Shown here one piece after another: positions 37,929 to 47,143 of a stretch of 47,613 bases of DNA. The stretch comes from Geomicrobium sp. JCM 19039 (GTDB lineage Bacteria > Bacillota > Bacilli > Bacillales > Marinococcaceae), in contig NZ_BAXB01000027.1 in NCBI RefSeq assembly GCF_000698145.1, forward strand, positions 1 to 47,613. Reading direction: 5' to 3'. Positions within the stretch are counted from its first letter, which is position 1. Each line of letters opens with the position of its first letter. The position numbers and the translations under genes were made by a program. The notes below the pieces were generated by a model. That model was not told the DNA's origin, made no database searches, and was given only the letters and a program-made list of their open reading frames with translations.

Positions 37929-37968
37929 CAAAAAGTGTATGACCCATAGCTGGTCATCCACTTTTTTT
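37929..37968 (+). terminator. Terminator of the 54-residue gene
   Basis: AAAAAGTG-T-ATGACC pairs with GGTCAT-C-CACTTTTT with one mismatch, followed by a T-run. Confidence 0.75.
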
Positions 37969-38023
37969 CCTATCCATTTATGGTGTAGCGCGGATCTCTA
38001 TTTTTTGATCGTCGCCGTTACGT

Positions 38024-38120
38024 CCTGAACTAGATAGAATGAACTTAAGACTTTCCTGATTTGCGCTGTTGAGTGTTGGGTTGGAGGGGTAGCGCGGTGT
38101 CTGGTGCCATTTTGTTCCAA
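38024..38120 (-). repeat. Inverted copy of the 25.80-25.89 kb repeat
   Basis: The reverse complement matches 25798-25892, including the core (38027-38062) and GGTTGGAGGGGTAGCGCGGTG. The whole 37900-38799 stretch has no supported gene; 38172-38197 carries CCGAATC/GATTCGG arms. Confidence 0.8.
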
Positions 38121-38256
38121 CTGGAGCGCAGATTCAATGCCCATAAGCGAGCACCCTGTCGGCCCCAGCAGGCCGAATCCAAATCGGACTCGATTCGGCG
38201 CGGTTCGCGCAGCATGTTGGTACTTCAGGGCGAGGGTGTACACATGACCCGGTGAT

Positions 38257-38291
38257 CTGTTACCGAGTTTGCTCATTCTGTTACCTAGTTT
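38257..38291 (+). repeat. Direct repeat CTGTTACCKAGTTT, 21 bp apart
   Basis: Two 14-base copies (38257-38270 and 38278-38291) differing at one base, with starts 21 bases apart, in the gene-free block. Confidence 0.6.
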
Positions 38292-38395
38292 ATGAAAATA
38301 TATCGCTTTTCTTGTGATTTTCCCCAACTTGAGAACAGTTCGGTCGAAACTCGAGCACAGTTTCCACTTTCCCAAGTTTACCATTGGTTCTTGAA

Positions 38396-38568
38396 GAAAT
38401 TCTTTCGTTCAACTTATTTAGATCGCCCAGTTTTTGATAAAGAGAGGTGATCTGGAGCGATCTAGATCACCAATCCCCTAGAAATTCCCCAAAATGAGTG
38501 ACCGTCACCACCACCGGAGCTGAAACTCGTGAAAAACGATCTAGATCGTTTCGGGGGTGATCAAGATC
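38396..38568 (+). repeat. GATCTAGATC palindrome element, copy 3
   Basis: GATCTAGATC at 38459-38468 and 38538-38547, and GATCAAGATC at 38559-38568 (21 bases after the second), match the layout at 14311-14421. An inverted copy of the CTATATAAGTTGAACGAAAG segment lies at 38396-38424. Confidence 0.75.
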
Positions 38569-38799
38569 GCTGAATTCCATTGTATGTAATATTATTAAGT
38601 CGCGTATGTGTGGTTTTAAAGTGAAACGAAATGGAAGTAAGTATATTCCCTGCACAATGACGTGTCGAACGTGTTTCGTGTTAACTCCGAATATACGCTA
38701 GCAGATTGTACCTCTACTTCGTCTGTCCACTGGATTTTTCAGGATGGTATGTTATATTCAAATTTATACGTACATAGGTTGAACGGGGGAGGCGAAGAC

Positions 38800-39390
38800 A
38801 TGATAACGAAAAATGATGTATTGCTTCTAATTGATATTCAGAAAGGGTTTCACAACCCGAAGCTGGGAACACCTCACGATTTGGGTGCTATTGAAAATAT
38901 GAGAGGTTTACTGAAGCTATGGCGAAAGAACAAAAGCCGTGTGATTCATATCCAACATACTCCAAAAGAACGAACGTCTTTATTTCACTCGAGTAAAGAA
39001 GGGCACGACTTTATGGATGGATTTGTCCCGGAAAATGATGAAATTTGCATTCAGAAGCCGACGAACAGTGCGTTTATCGGCACTGATCTTGAACAGGTGC
39101 TCAACGATAACCATGCGGAAAGGGTGTATGTGATTGGACTAACGACCCCTCATTGCGTTTCAACGACGGTGCGCATGAGTGGGAATTTGGGCTTTTCAAC
39201 GGTGATTATTGAAGATGCGACGGTTTCTTTTCCAATCGGAGAGTATGATGGGGAAACGGTTCAAAAGCTAACGATCGCTACACTTAAAGATGAATTTGCG
39301 AGTGTAAAAACAACTGAACAAATCAAGGAGTTGTTTATGATTGAAAACGAGACAGATGGCCGTCGCCCTCATCAACAATCAACAAGATGA
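38800..39390 (+). CDS. Cysteine hydrolase, isochorismatase/nicotinamidase family
   Basis: Amidase-like hydrolase of 196 residues. The catalytic triad is visible: Asp12 in LLLIDIQKGF, Lys in CIQKPTNSAF, and Cys in GLTTPHCVSTTVR, the last preceded by the cis-peptide Thr-Thr region. Substrates in this family include nicotinamide, isochorismate and ureides; this one is not assigned. The ATG at 38800 follows GGGGGAGG. The longer frame from 38662 runs into the repeat block. Its last 50 bases overlap the Nudix gene, so the two are translationally coupled. Confidence 0.87.
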   Translation: MITKNDVLLLIDIQKGFHNPKLGTPHDLGAIENMRGLLKLWRKNKSRVIHIQHTPKERTSLFHSSKEGHDFMDGFVPENDEICIQKPTNSAFIGTDLEQVLNDNHAERVYVIGLTTPHCVSTTVRMSGNLGFSTVIIEDATVSFPIGEYDGETVQKLTIATLKDEFASVKTTEQIKELFMIENETDGRRPHQQSTR

Positions 39391-39823
39391 ATACTTATTT
39401 CTCAATAAAAGGAATGACCACGACTTTCTTGCCGGTTTCTATGTGCCGATCGGCGGTCATATTCGGCCCGAAGAGCTGATAAACGTGAAACAGGCGTGCC
39501 TTCGTGAAGTATATGAAGAAACTGGTTTGGAGCAAAAAGATTTACACGATATAAAATACAAATATTTGCTCGTCCGGCACGTTGATGATGAAATCCGTTT
39601 GCAATATGTTTTTACGATGTCGACGAGTGCGATTCCAACATCGAGTGAGGAAGGCGATCTTTACTGGCTCACTTCTGAGCAATTACTAACACGACGCGTG
39701 ACGCCTCCGGTTAAAGCAATGGTCGAGCATTTTGAACGCGGTGGCAAGGAGACGAACGACATGTTTGTTGGTACGCTAGGAACTGGCGGGTTGATGCAGT
39801 GGTCGACATTAATTGATTGTTGA
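39341..39823 (+). CDS. Nudix hydrolase
   Basis: Nucleoside-diphosphate-linked hydrolase of 160 residues. The Nudix box runs from GGHIRPEELINVKQACLREVYEETGLE (about residues 37-64), with the REVYEETGL metal-binding core and a two-residue longer first part, a common variant. The start was taken at the TTG at 39341, 10 bases after AAGGAG inside the upstream gene; the ATG at 39356 is the alternative. Co-occurrence with a nicotinamidase-like hydrolase hints at nucleotide or NAD-related clean-up, which is inference. Confidence 0.85.
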   Translation: MKTRQMAVALINNQQDEYLFLNKRNDHDFLAGFYVPIGGHIRPEELINVKQACLREVYEETGLEQKDLHDIKYKYLLVRHVDDEIRLQYVFTMSTSAIPTSSEEGDLYWLTSEQLLTRRVTPPVKAMVEHFERGGKETNDMFVGTLGTGGLMQWSTLIDC

Positions 39824-39878
39824 ATGTTGTCAAATGACATGGAAATTCGATACAATTGGTAAGAGTTTTCAGTAATTG

Positions 39879-39905
39879 CGAAACCTTGCAGTAGAAAAGT
39901 ACGTA
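39879..39905 (+). promoter_or_regulatory. Sigma-W-like promoter before floT
   Basis: CGAAAC at 39879-39884 and CGTA at 39902-39905 with a 17-base gap fit the sigma-W form TGAAAC-N16/17-CGTA with one mismatch. B. subtilis floT is in the sigma-W regulon. Confidence 0.6.
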
Positions 39906-39933
39906 ATAAGAATAAAAAAGGAAGGTGATTATT

Positions 39934-41520
39934 TTGGACATCGTATTTATTTTCATTATTTTAGGTGTTGTCGCTGCACTTGTCCTAATCTTTGGACTTA
40001 TCGGTTTTATCTATGTGAAGAGACGTTATAAAACAGCGACGTCCAATGAAGCACTTATTATTACAGGTCCGAATTTAGGTGACCCAGAAAAGGACAACCG
40101 CATTTTCCAAGACGATAATGGAAGAAGTATGAAGATTATTCGTGGTGGTGGGCAACGTTTAAAGTTTTTCCAAACGAGTACACCTGTTGATTTAAATTCA
40201 TTTCAAATTAAACTCACGACACCAAAAGTGTACACTAGCCAAGGAGTACCTGTTGTTGCAGATGCGATTGCTTCCGTAAAGATTGCAGATTCTCTTCACG
40301 GTATTGCAAACTATGCAGAACAATTTCTCGGTAAGAAAGAAGGAGAAATTGAGCAAGAAGTTTCAAAAGTACTCGGTACGAACCTTCGTGCGATTTTATC
40401 AAAGCTCTCAGTTGAAGCGATTAACAATGATCGTGAATCTTTCTCTCATCAAGTTCAAGACATCGCTCAAGTTGAGCTCGATAACATGGGTTTTACGATT
40501 ACATCATTCGGCCTTGATGATTTACGTGACGCCGATGAAGAGAACGGATACTTAGAAAATCTCGGTCGTCCGCGCATTGCTGAAATTCGTAAGAAAGCGG
40601 ACATGGCAGAGTCAGATGCAGAAAAAGAAACGAGAATGTACAAAGCGAAAAACGATCAAGAAGCGAAAGAAGAAGAAAATACACGTGCGACGACCATTGC
40701 TGAATCACAAAAGAACAAAGACATTAAAGATGCAACATTTAAACAAGAAACCGAACGTGCGCGAGCGCAATCTGAGCAAGCGTACCAGTTAGAACAAGCT
40801 CGATTAAATCAAGAAGTGACAGAAGAAGAAATGCAAGTGCAATATATCGAACGCCAACGCCAAGTTTCGCTTGAAGAAGAGGAACAAAAGCGACGAAAGG
40901 CGCAAGCGGATGCGAATGCATATGACATTAAAGCCAAAGCTGAAGCAGAAGCCGACAAAGCAAGAATTGACGGTGAAGCAGAAGCCTCCATTCAACGTGC
41001 CGAAGGTTTGGCCCAAGCGGAAGTCATCCGTGAGAAAGGTCGCGCCGAAGCCGAAGCGAAAGAGCTTATGGCCGAAGCAATGGAGAAGTACGGGGAAGCC
41101 GCTATAATGGAAATGATGATTCGCTCGCTACCAGACATTGCAAAAGAAGTTGCTGCCCCACTTAGCAAAATTGACGGCTACAAAGTCATTGATATGGGTG
41201 GCTCCGACTCCAAAGGTGGTGCTCATAAAATTGCCGGCAATGTAACGCAAACGATGCTCGGTGTGCAGGAAAGTTTGAAAGAAGCAACGGGAATGGACTT
41301 AAAAGAGATGCTCGAAAGTTTCGTTGCTCGTGGCAATTCTAGCGTAGGCAATACCGTGCGTGAAGGCCAACCTCAGTTTGCTGCTGCTAAAGACGAAACT
41401 GCGGCAGAAGCCGATGCGAAAGCAGAAGAGTCGTCCGAACCGGAAGCGTCAGAAGACACGTATTCCACATCAGCAGAAGAAAACCTTGAATCCCTTTATG
41501 ACCGTGACAAAAACGACTAG
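39934..41520 (+). CDS. floT: Flotillin FloT
   Basis: Scaffold protein of bacterial functional membrane microdomains, 528 residues. An N-terminal membrane segment (MDIVFIFIILGVVAALVLIFGLIGFIYVKRRYK) is followed by an SPFH/PHB domain (about 35-210), a long coiled-coil with Glu-Ala repeats (about 215-385: AEAEADKARIDGEAEASIQRAEGLAQAEVIREKGRAEAEAKELMAEAMEKYGE), a conserved LPDIAKEVAAPLSKIDGYKVIDMGG, and an acidic C-terminal tail. The start is the TTG at 39934, 8 bases after GGAAGG; the GTG at 39925 overlaps the ribosome site. The NfeD-like partner (YuaF in B. subtilis) is not next to it. Confidence 0.93.
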   Translation: MDIVFIFIILGVVAALVLIFGLIGFIYVKRRYKTATSNEALIITGPNLGDPEKDNRIFQDDNGRSMKIIRGGGQRLKFFQTSTPVDLNSFQIKLTTPKVYTSQGVPVVADAIASVKIADSLHGIANYAEQFLGKKEGEIEQEVSKVLGTNLRAILSKLSVEAINNDRESFSHQVQDIAQVELDNMGFTITSFGLDDLRDADEENGYLENLGRPRIAEIRKKADMAESDAEKETRMYKAKNDQEAKEEENTRATTIAESQKNKDIKDATFKQETERARAQSEQAYQLEQARLNQEVTEEEMQVQYIERQRQVSLEEEEQKRRKAQADANAYDIKAKAEAEADKARIDGEAEASIQRAEGLAQAEVIREKGRAEAEAKELMAEAMEKYGEAAIMEMMIRSLPDIAKEVAAPLSKIDGYKVIDMGGSDSKGGAHKIAGNVTQTMLGVQESLKEATGMDLKEMLESFVARGNSSVGNTVREGQPQFAAAKDETAAEADAKAEESSEPEASEDTYSTSAEENLESLYDRDKND

Positions 41521-41526
41521 AAAGTC

Positions 41527-41566
41527 TCATGCCCGTGTTGAGGTTTGTTCTTAACACGGGCATTGT
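41527..41566 (+). terminator. Terminator after floT
   Basis: ATGCCCGTGTT and AACACGGGCAT flank a 13-base loop, followed by TGTTATG. Confidence 0.65.
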
Positions 41567-41596
41567 TATGAGCTTTCGAGAATGGAGAAATGTGTA

Positions 41597-42154
41597 ATGA
41601 AGAAAGAGGATATTGAACAACTTATTAGTCAAGATGAATATATGGTGAAATGTTTACGCACAGTCCGAAAGCTAAACTTACCTGATTGTTGGATCAGTGC
41701 AGGCTTTGTTCGAGCAAAAGTGTGGGATCGTTTGCACCAATTCACAAAAAGAACAGAGACGGATGATGTGGATGTTATTTATTATGATCCCGATCACGTC
41801 ACGGAGTCGTTTGAAAAGCAGATCGAACAGAAACTGCACGCCGCCTGTCCGGATGTCCCTTGGTCTGTCAAAAACCAAGCGCGTATGCATACGCTTAACG
41901 GTACAGACCCGTATGAATCATCGTTCGATGCTGTCAGCCAATATCCTGAAACCGCTACTGCCGTTATGGTAAGAATGACAAATGATGGCGCAATTGAGGT
42001 CGCTGCTCCTCATGGCATCTCTGATTTGGTCAACTGTGTAATAAAACCGACACCGATGGCAAAAGAACACCCCAGTGTGCAGTCGGCTTATAATCATCGG
42101 GTCAAACATAAACAATGGGACAAGCGTTGGCCACAAGTGCGAATAGAAAGGTAA
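41597..42154 (+). CDS. Nucleotidyltransferase-like protein (DUF925/COG3575 type)
   Basis: A 185-residue protein with a minimal nucleotidyltransferase fold signature: NLPDCWISAGFVRAKVWD followed by TDDVDVIYYDPD, the paired acidic residues expected of a metal site, and MHTLNGTDPYESSFDAVSQYPETATAVMVR. The C-terminus (HGISDLVNCVIKPTP, YNHRVKHKQWDKRWPQV) matches the conserved family tail. The physiological acceptor is unknown. The ATG at 41597 follows GGAG by 9 bases; the ATG at 41582 lies within that site. Confidence 0.82.
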   Translation: MKKEDIEQLISQDEYMVKCLRTVRKLNLPDCWISAGFVRAKVWDRLHQFTKRTETDDVDVIYYDPDHVTESFEKQIEQKLHAACPDVPWSVKNQARMHTLNGTDPYESSFDAVSQYPETATAVMVRMTNDGAIEVAAPHGISDLVNCVIKPTPMAKEHPSVQSAYNHRVKHKQWDKRWPQVRIER

Positions 42155-42193
42155 GAGTCGACGAGGTTAATCATGGAATATATGAATGAATTT

Positions 42194-42345
42194 TTATAAC
42201 TTGACTTCGGTACCCTTCTCTCGAAACGCTCGTACCCATTTCTCAATGAGCTCCTATGTTTCTTCGCCACATGTTAATACCCGTCGACGCCGACTAGATA
42301 TTTTCGGGCGACGATCTCTTTCAGTTCATTACTATATTTAGCCAT
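42194..42345 (-). pseudogene. IS3-family transposase OrfA remnant
   Basis: The minus strand reads MAKYSNELKEIVARKYLVGVDGY, then a stop; a shifted frame continues IEKWVRAFREKGTEVKL. This is the helix-turn-helix part of an IS150-type OrfA with a premature stop and frameshift. The remainder of the transposase is absent. It directly abuts the lsr terminator, whose CACCCCAAAAGT arms resemble IS3-type terminal sequence. Confidence 0.75.
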
Positions 42346-42349
42346 AAAA

Positions 42350-42391
42350 ACACCCCAAAAGTAAGATTTAGCTCTAACTTTTGGGGTGCGG
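42350..42391 (-). terminator. Terminator of the lsr operon, probably derived from an IS end
   Basis: CACCCCAAAAGT and its complement flank a 14-base loop; on the minus strand GTTTTTATGG follows. It is about 30 bases after the lsrB stop and just before the OrfA relic start, so it may be the old IS terminal region. Confidence 0.75.
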
Positions 42392-42418
42392 CTCCACACA
42401 GGTCTTTTTTCGTCTTAT

Positions 42419-43470
42419 TTAATAATCATACTCGTCAATATTCTCTTTCGTAAAGATGACTCGCTCTGGCAAAAGAATAATGCCACTGTCATCGGCTTCA
42501 TACTCATAGCCTTGTACGGCGTTTGACTCAATGGTGACTTCTCCGATATCAGGAACTTCAAAGCTGTCCCCGACACTCAACTCCTCTCCTTCTGCAGTCA
42601 TCAGATAAGCTGTGTAAGCAGCAATCGCACCTTGCTGCTGAACATCCCAAAGTCCAAACTGTTCTACTGTACCGTTTTCAATATAATCCCGCATCACATT
42701 CGGTGTGGAGAAGCCAGTAATCACGACGTCTCCGTCGCGTCCGAGGTTTTCTGCTGCTTGTGCCATCGCCGGAAGAGCCGTGGCGTCAGGCGCTAGGACA
42801 GCGTCCAAATCAGGATATGTTTGTAGAATACTTTCACCAACATTTAAAGAGTTTTGCGCATCGGATTCTCCGTATTGAGTCGTGACGATTTCCCAGCCAG
42901 GGTGTTCTTCTTCAATATAAGCCGTTGCGGCCTCAACCCATTGGTTTTGGTCGGTCACAGTTGGACTTGCATAGAACAAAGCGATTTCAGCCTCATCAGT
43001 ATCAATTTGCTCTGCAGCCATATCTACGAGCATCGTTCCTAATTGCTCCGGTGTTCCTTGGTTAATATAAAACGATCGATTTTCCGGATTCACATCGGAA
43101 TCCCAAGTGAGCACCTTGACCCCTTGATTACGCGCACGATCAAGCGCTTGGTTCAATCCATCCGCAGACACGGATGAAACAATAATTGCGTCAAACCCTT
43201 GGTTGATGAAGTTATTTATATATTTCACTTGTTCACTGACAGAGGCTTCACTGGAACCGTCATAACGAACGTCGACGCCAAGGGCATTCCCCATCTCTTC
43301 GGCCCCCTTGCTCCAGCTGTAAAGAACCCGACACCGGTTTGTTTAGGAATGAATGCAATGGATACATCTTCCGCGCTTTCTACATCACTTTCCGCACCTT
43401 CCTGCTCACCACAAGCAGCAAGCAACAACATCGAAAGCATGACTGACATCCCAAGTTTTCTCACATTCAT
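42419..43470 (-). CDS. lsrB: Autoinducer-2-binding lipoprotein LsrB (frameshifted)
   Basis: Periplasmic-type binding protein for the quorum signal AI-2, a lipoprotein here ([13 protein letters not shown]), about 350 residues. It strongly resembles E. coli LsrB, with [11 protein letters not shown] (ligand Lys), LTWDSDV (Asp), [10 protein letters not shown] (Asp-Gln), APDATALPA (Pro and Ala) and GFSTPNVM, so all AI-2-contacting residues known for LsrB are present. The frame is lost at the C run 43303-43307; a sixth G on the coding strand gives [25 protein letters not shown] overlap with lsrD. Last gene of lsrACDB. Confidence 0.93.
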
Positions 43471-44461
43471 CGTATTTCCCCCTCAATTTTCTCCTTTTTA
43501 CGGCGGTACAATTTGTGAAGATTGGATTGCCGCATAAATACAGCGAGTACCAATATGAATCCCACAATGAGTGTCGTCTGTTCTCCAGACATTCCGGACA
43601 TTTGCAAGCCATAATTCATAAATCCGACAATGAGGCTGGCAAGCATCGTTCCTAGTACTGTTCCCCGTCCTCCTAATATACTTGTTCCGCCTAGAACGAC
43701 GGCAGTAATAACGGGTAAGATCGCATCCGAGCCAAGATCTGAACGAGCTGAACTGAAGTAAGACGTTAGAATAACTCCGCTAATTCCACCCCCTAACCCG
43801 GCAATCATGTATGTGCTCATCATCGTCCACTTCGATTTAATGCCGCTGTAGATTGCGGCCTGTTTATTAATTCCTACTAAAAATACATGCCTGCCGTATT
43901 TCGTGTAATGAAGCAAAAAGCCAAAAACAACAAAAGAAGCAGCGATGAAATACAATTGGTTCGGAATGCCGAATGTAATCCCATTTGCAATTTGGACGAA
44001 AGCATCCGGAAAACCGCTAATTCCTTCGTATCCGCTCGTACTGGCATGACCTGACAGCACAAGAGCAATCCCCGAGTAGAGAAACATCGTACCTAAAGTG
44101 ACAACTAACGCTTGCACTTTGATTAAAGCAACAATCATGCCGTTGAGTAAGCCGGCGATCGAACAAATGAACAAGGTAAGGAAAACCGCAAGCCATAGAT
44201 CAACTCCATTCACCCATAGCACACCAATAAGAATGATGATAGTCCAATCATTGAACCTACAGATACATCAATGCCACCGGTGACAATGACAAACGTCATC
44301 GGAATAGCTGCAAGCGCAATAAAAGCAAAATCGTTGATGCTGAACATTAAGTTAGTTACATTTAAAAACCCGGGCGTAATTAAACCGAAAATTAGGATCT
44401 CCAACAGGAGAAATATGAACAAAAACAATTCCCAGCGAAGTAGTTTTTTAATAACTTTCAT
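43467..44461 (-). CDS. lsrD: AI-2 ABC transporter permease LsrD (frameshifted)
   Basis: Second membrane subunit of the AI-2 importer, about 331 residues with ten or so membrane segments. N-terminal MKVIKKLLRWELFLFIFLLLE, the family motif VTGGIDVSVGSMIGLS, then VVLGGTSILGGRGTVLGTMLASLIVG near the C-terminus. The frame changes around 44235-44245; one missing base restores IGLSIILIGVLWVNGVDLW. The ATG overlaps the lsrC stop as ATGA at 44458-44461. Confidence 0.9.
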
Positions 44462-45468
44462 TCAGAATTCACCCCCTGTTTAAGGGAGGGAGATGGTTTG
44501 GGCACTCGTTTTTTTGCCCGTTGTCTTATAAAAGTTTGGAACTTCGTATCAGCGATGACAATAATGAGCAACAACAATCCTGAAATTGCATTTGTCCAAT
44601 AGGCAGGAATCATCAAGTAAACGAGTGATTGATTAATAATAGTGAAAAATACCGCTCCTAGTGCCGCACCGACGACCGAACCGACGCCGCCTGTTAAGCT
44701 AACGCCACCTAACACAGCTGCTGCAATGACCTGAAGCTCTAAACCGCTGCCTGCTGTGTTTGGCACAAACCCAATATTCATGACGAAAATAAGGCCTGCA
44801 ATGGAGGCAGAAACACTTGAAATCATAAATGCGATCAGCGTTACTCTTCGTACCGGTAAGCCAACTGACTTCGCTCCTTCGGCGTTATCTCCTACAGCAT
44901 AAAAGTAGCGCCCTCGTTTCGTTTTGGTGAGTAGCAAGTAACTGATGAGTAGAATGGCTAAAGCGACCCATACGGGAAGTGGGAGGGTCATAAGTTCCAC
45001 TCGGGCAAGTTGTTTATAACTATTCGGTATACCGTCAATCCACATCCCTTCTGTGTAAAGAAGCATTGCCCCCCTCGCCATTCCGAGCATCCCTAGTGTC
45101 ATAATGATGGCTGGAATTTTTAAAAATGAAACGCCAATACCATTCAGCAAACCGATGGTTGCTCCGACTGCGATTACAGTAAGAAAGACAATCCATGTGC
45201 TGACGCCTTGCATGAGAAGCGTTCCACAAACAGCAGCTGACAGTCCCATGGTAGACCCAACCGACACATCTATGTTGGATGTGATGAGCACGAATGACTG
45301 ACCAATCGCCATAATGAACAAGATAATACTGGCACTTAAAAGCAAACTCATCGAGTTAAGTTGTAAGAAATCATCGTTTACAGTGCCGACGAACAAGACA
45401 AAAATCACCATAAAGCAGACGATGGAGAGTTCGCGTCTTTGCAGAAGGTAGAGGAGGAATGTTTTCAC
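44458..45468 (-). CDS. lsrC: AI-2 ABC transporter permease LsrC
   Basis: Intact permease of 336 residues, RbsC-like with about nine membrane segments. It has the conserved LITSNIDVSVGSTMGLSAAVCG, the linker VGDNAEGAKSVGLPVRRV (ATPase docking) and VLGGVSLTGGVGSVVGAALGAVF. The GTG start overlaps the lsrA stop as GTGA, after GGGAGGAG, so the subunits are translationally coupled. It forms the channel with LsrD. Confidence 0.93.
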   Translation of the reverse strand: MKTFLLYLLQRRELSIVCFMVIFVLFVGTVNDDFLQLNSMSLLLSASIILFIMAIGQSFVLITSNIDVSVGSTMGLSAAVCGTLLMQGVSTWIVFLTVIAVGATIGLLNGIGVSFLKIPAIIMTLGMLGMARGAMLLYTEGMWIDGIPNSYKQLARVELMTLPLPVWVALAILLISYLLLTKTKRGRYFYAVGDNAEGAKSVGLPVRRVTLIAFMISSVSASIAGLIFVMNIGFVPNTAGSGLELQVIAAAVLGGVSLTGGVGSVVGAALGAVFFTIINQSLVYLMIPAYWTNAISGLLLLIIVIADTKFQTFIRQRAKKRVPKPSPSLKQGVNSE

Positions 45469-46954
45469 ATTTTCTCCTCCCTGCTTACGCCAAATGCTGC
45501 CGAAGTAATCGTATCAATGGAAATATCATGATTTTTTATTTCTTCAATAAGAACACCTTCGTGCATGACAAGAACACGATCGCTAAGTGAGACAATTTCT
45601 TCAATATCAGAAGAAATGAGTAAGACCGATAACCCCTCTTGTTTAAGATCCGAAATGAGCGCATAAATATCATCACGGGCATGAGCATCAATGCCTCTTG
45701 TCGGCTCATCCAAAATTAATACTTGAGGGATAACGCCAAATATTTACCGAGCACCACTTTTTGCTGGTTACCACCAGATAATTGCTGAACACGTTGCAAG
45801 GCATGTTCTGTTTTGATTTTAAGCTTGTCAATATAGTGCAGTCCCGATAACCGTTCTTTTCTTTTAGATATTAAAAATCGTGACAGCTGGTGAAGTTGGG
45901 CAGCATTCAGGTTTGATTGAACCGATTGAATAGAAAAAATTCCGTTTTTGTGACGATCCTCTGGTATATATACCATGCCTTCATTCATGCGTTTGCGAAC
46001 CGACAGACGATTCATTTTTCGCTTATGAAATTGAATCGTTCCTTCCTTTACAGAAGTGATGCCAATCAGCGCTTCTGCCAATTCGGTGCGTCCGGCCCCG
46101 ACGATACCGGCAAGACCGAGCACTTCTCCTTTAGATAAAGAAAAACTAATGTTATGAAAAGATTCATTGGATAGGTTTTGTACGTCTAAGATCCGATCTT
46201 CATTCTTAGGTGTCGTCTTCTGTGCAGGAGCATTGGAAAGCCCCATGCTCTGTTTCGCCGTAAGAGCATCTAATAGATCGGTATACTCAAAATCCCTTAC
46301 CGGTCCTTTTAATGAGACCTTCCCGTCACGTAGTACAGCGACTGTATGAGCAATCTTAAAAATTTCAGAGAAGCGATGGGTAATGTATATAATACCGATG
46401 CCTTGCGTATTTAATTGTTTCATCGTTTCAAACAGCATACGCGTCTCATGAAACGTTAAGGTGGACGTCGGCTCATCTAATATTAATAATTTCGCTTTGC
46501 GAACTAATCCTCTTGTAACTTCAACGAGTTGTTGTTCTGCAATTGATAGCTCGATCGCTGTTTGTTGAAGATTAAAATCCCAACCGACATTTTTGATTAC
46601 CTCACGGACATTCTTCTGAAGCGTCTTCTGGTGACCTTGAATGCCAATGGTGATATTTTCTTCTACTGTTAAATTTGGAAAGATCAAAGGTTCCTGTGGA
46701 ACGAGATGAACGCCGTGCCTGTGAGCTTCATTAGGGCTTGAAAACGTGACAGGCACCTGGTTCATACGAATTTCACCGTGATCACTGTTCTCAAGTCCGC
46801 TAATGATTTTCATAAGTGTAGACTTTCCTGCACCGTTTCCTCCAATGAGAGCGAAGGTTTCCCCGTGGTGTATGTGTAACGTCACTCCTTTAAGAACTTT
46901 ATGCTTTGAAAATGCCTTGTGCATATTCTCAACTTCTAGTAAAACATCCCTCAC
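45465..46954 (-). CDS. lsrA: AI-2 ABC transporter ATPase LsrA (frameshifted)
   Basis: Tandem-domain sugar-type ATPase, about 496 residues when joined. The first ABC domain has GGNGAGKSTLMKIISG, Q-loop LVPQEPL and Walker B LLILDEPTSTL; the second has IVGAGRTE, the signature LSGGNQQKVVLGKYLA and, in the next frame, LILDEPTRGIDAHARDDIYALI. The frame change near 45725-45728 is cured by one extra C (ALSPQVLILDEP). The start was placed at the GTG at 46954, 10 bases after GGAGGG. First gene of the operon. Confidence 0.9.
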
Positions 46955-46979
46955 AATCCTCACTCCCTCCAACCTAATG

Positions 46980-46993
46980 AGTAAGCGTTTACA
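46980..46993 (-). promoter_or_regulatory. cre (CcpA) site upstream of lsrA
   Basis: On the minus strand TGTAAACGCTTACT fits TGWAARCGYTWNCW at every position. It lies about 26 bases before the lsrA start codon, downstream of the likely promoter, as a roadblock site for carbon catabolite repression. Confidence 0.78.
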
Positions 46994-47114
46994 TAATTTC
47001 GTCGCGATCAAAACTGTTAATCTCCGAATCAATATTTATTGTATTTAGTAACAATTAATCATATGACAAAACTTATAATTACTTTTTTATACAGGTGATA
47101 ATCCAAATCCATTT

Positions 47115-47143
47115 AACATATGATCACTGCAAGTGCATATGTT
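47115..47143. promoter_or_regulatory. Candidate LsrR operator
   Basis: AACATATG...CATATGTT arms with a 13-base spacer that itself contains CACT/AGTG. It is 14 bases before the lsrR start, in the lsrA-lsrR divergent region. A third CATATG occurs at 47061-47066. Confidence 0.55.

Noticed and set aside
37663..37957. Minus-strand frames overlapping the 54-residue gene
   Set aside because: Antisense to a gene with a much better ribosome site and terminator; no supporting signal.
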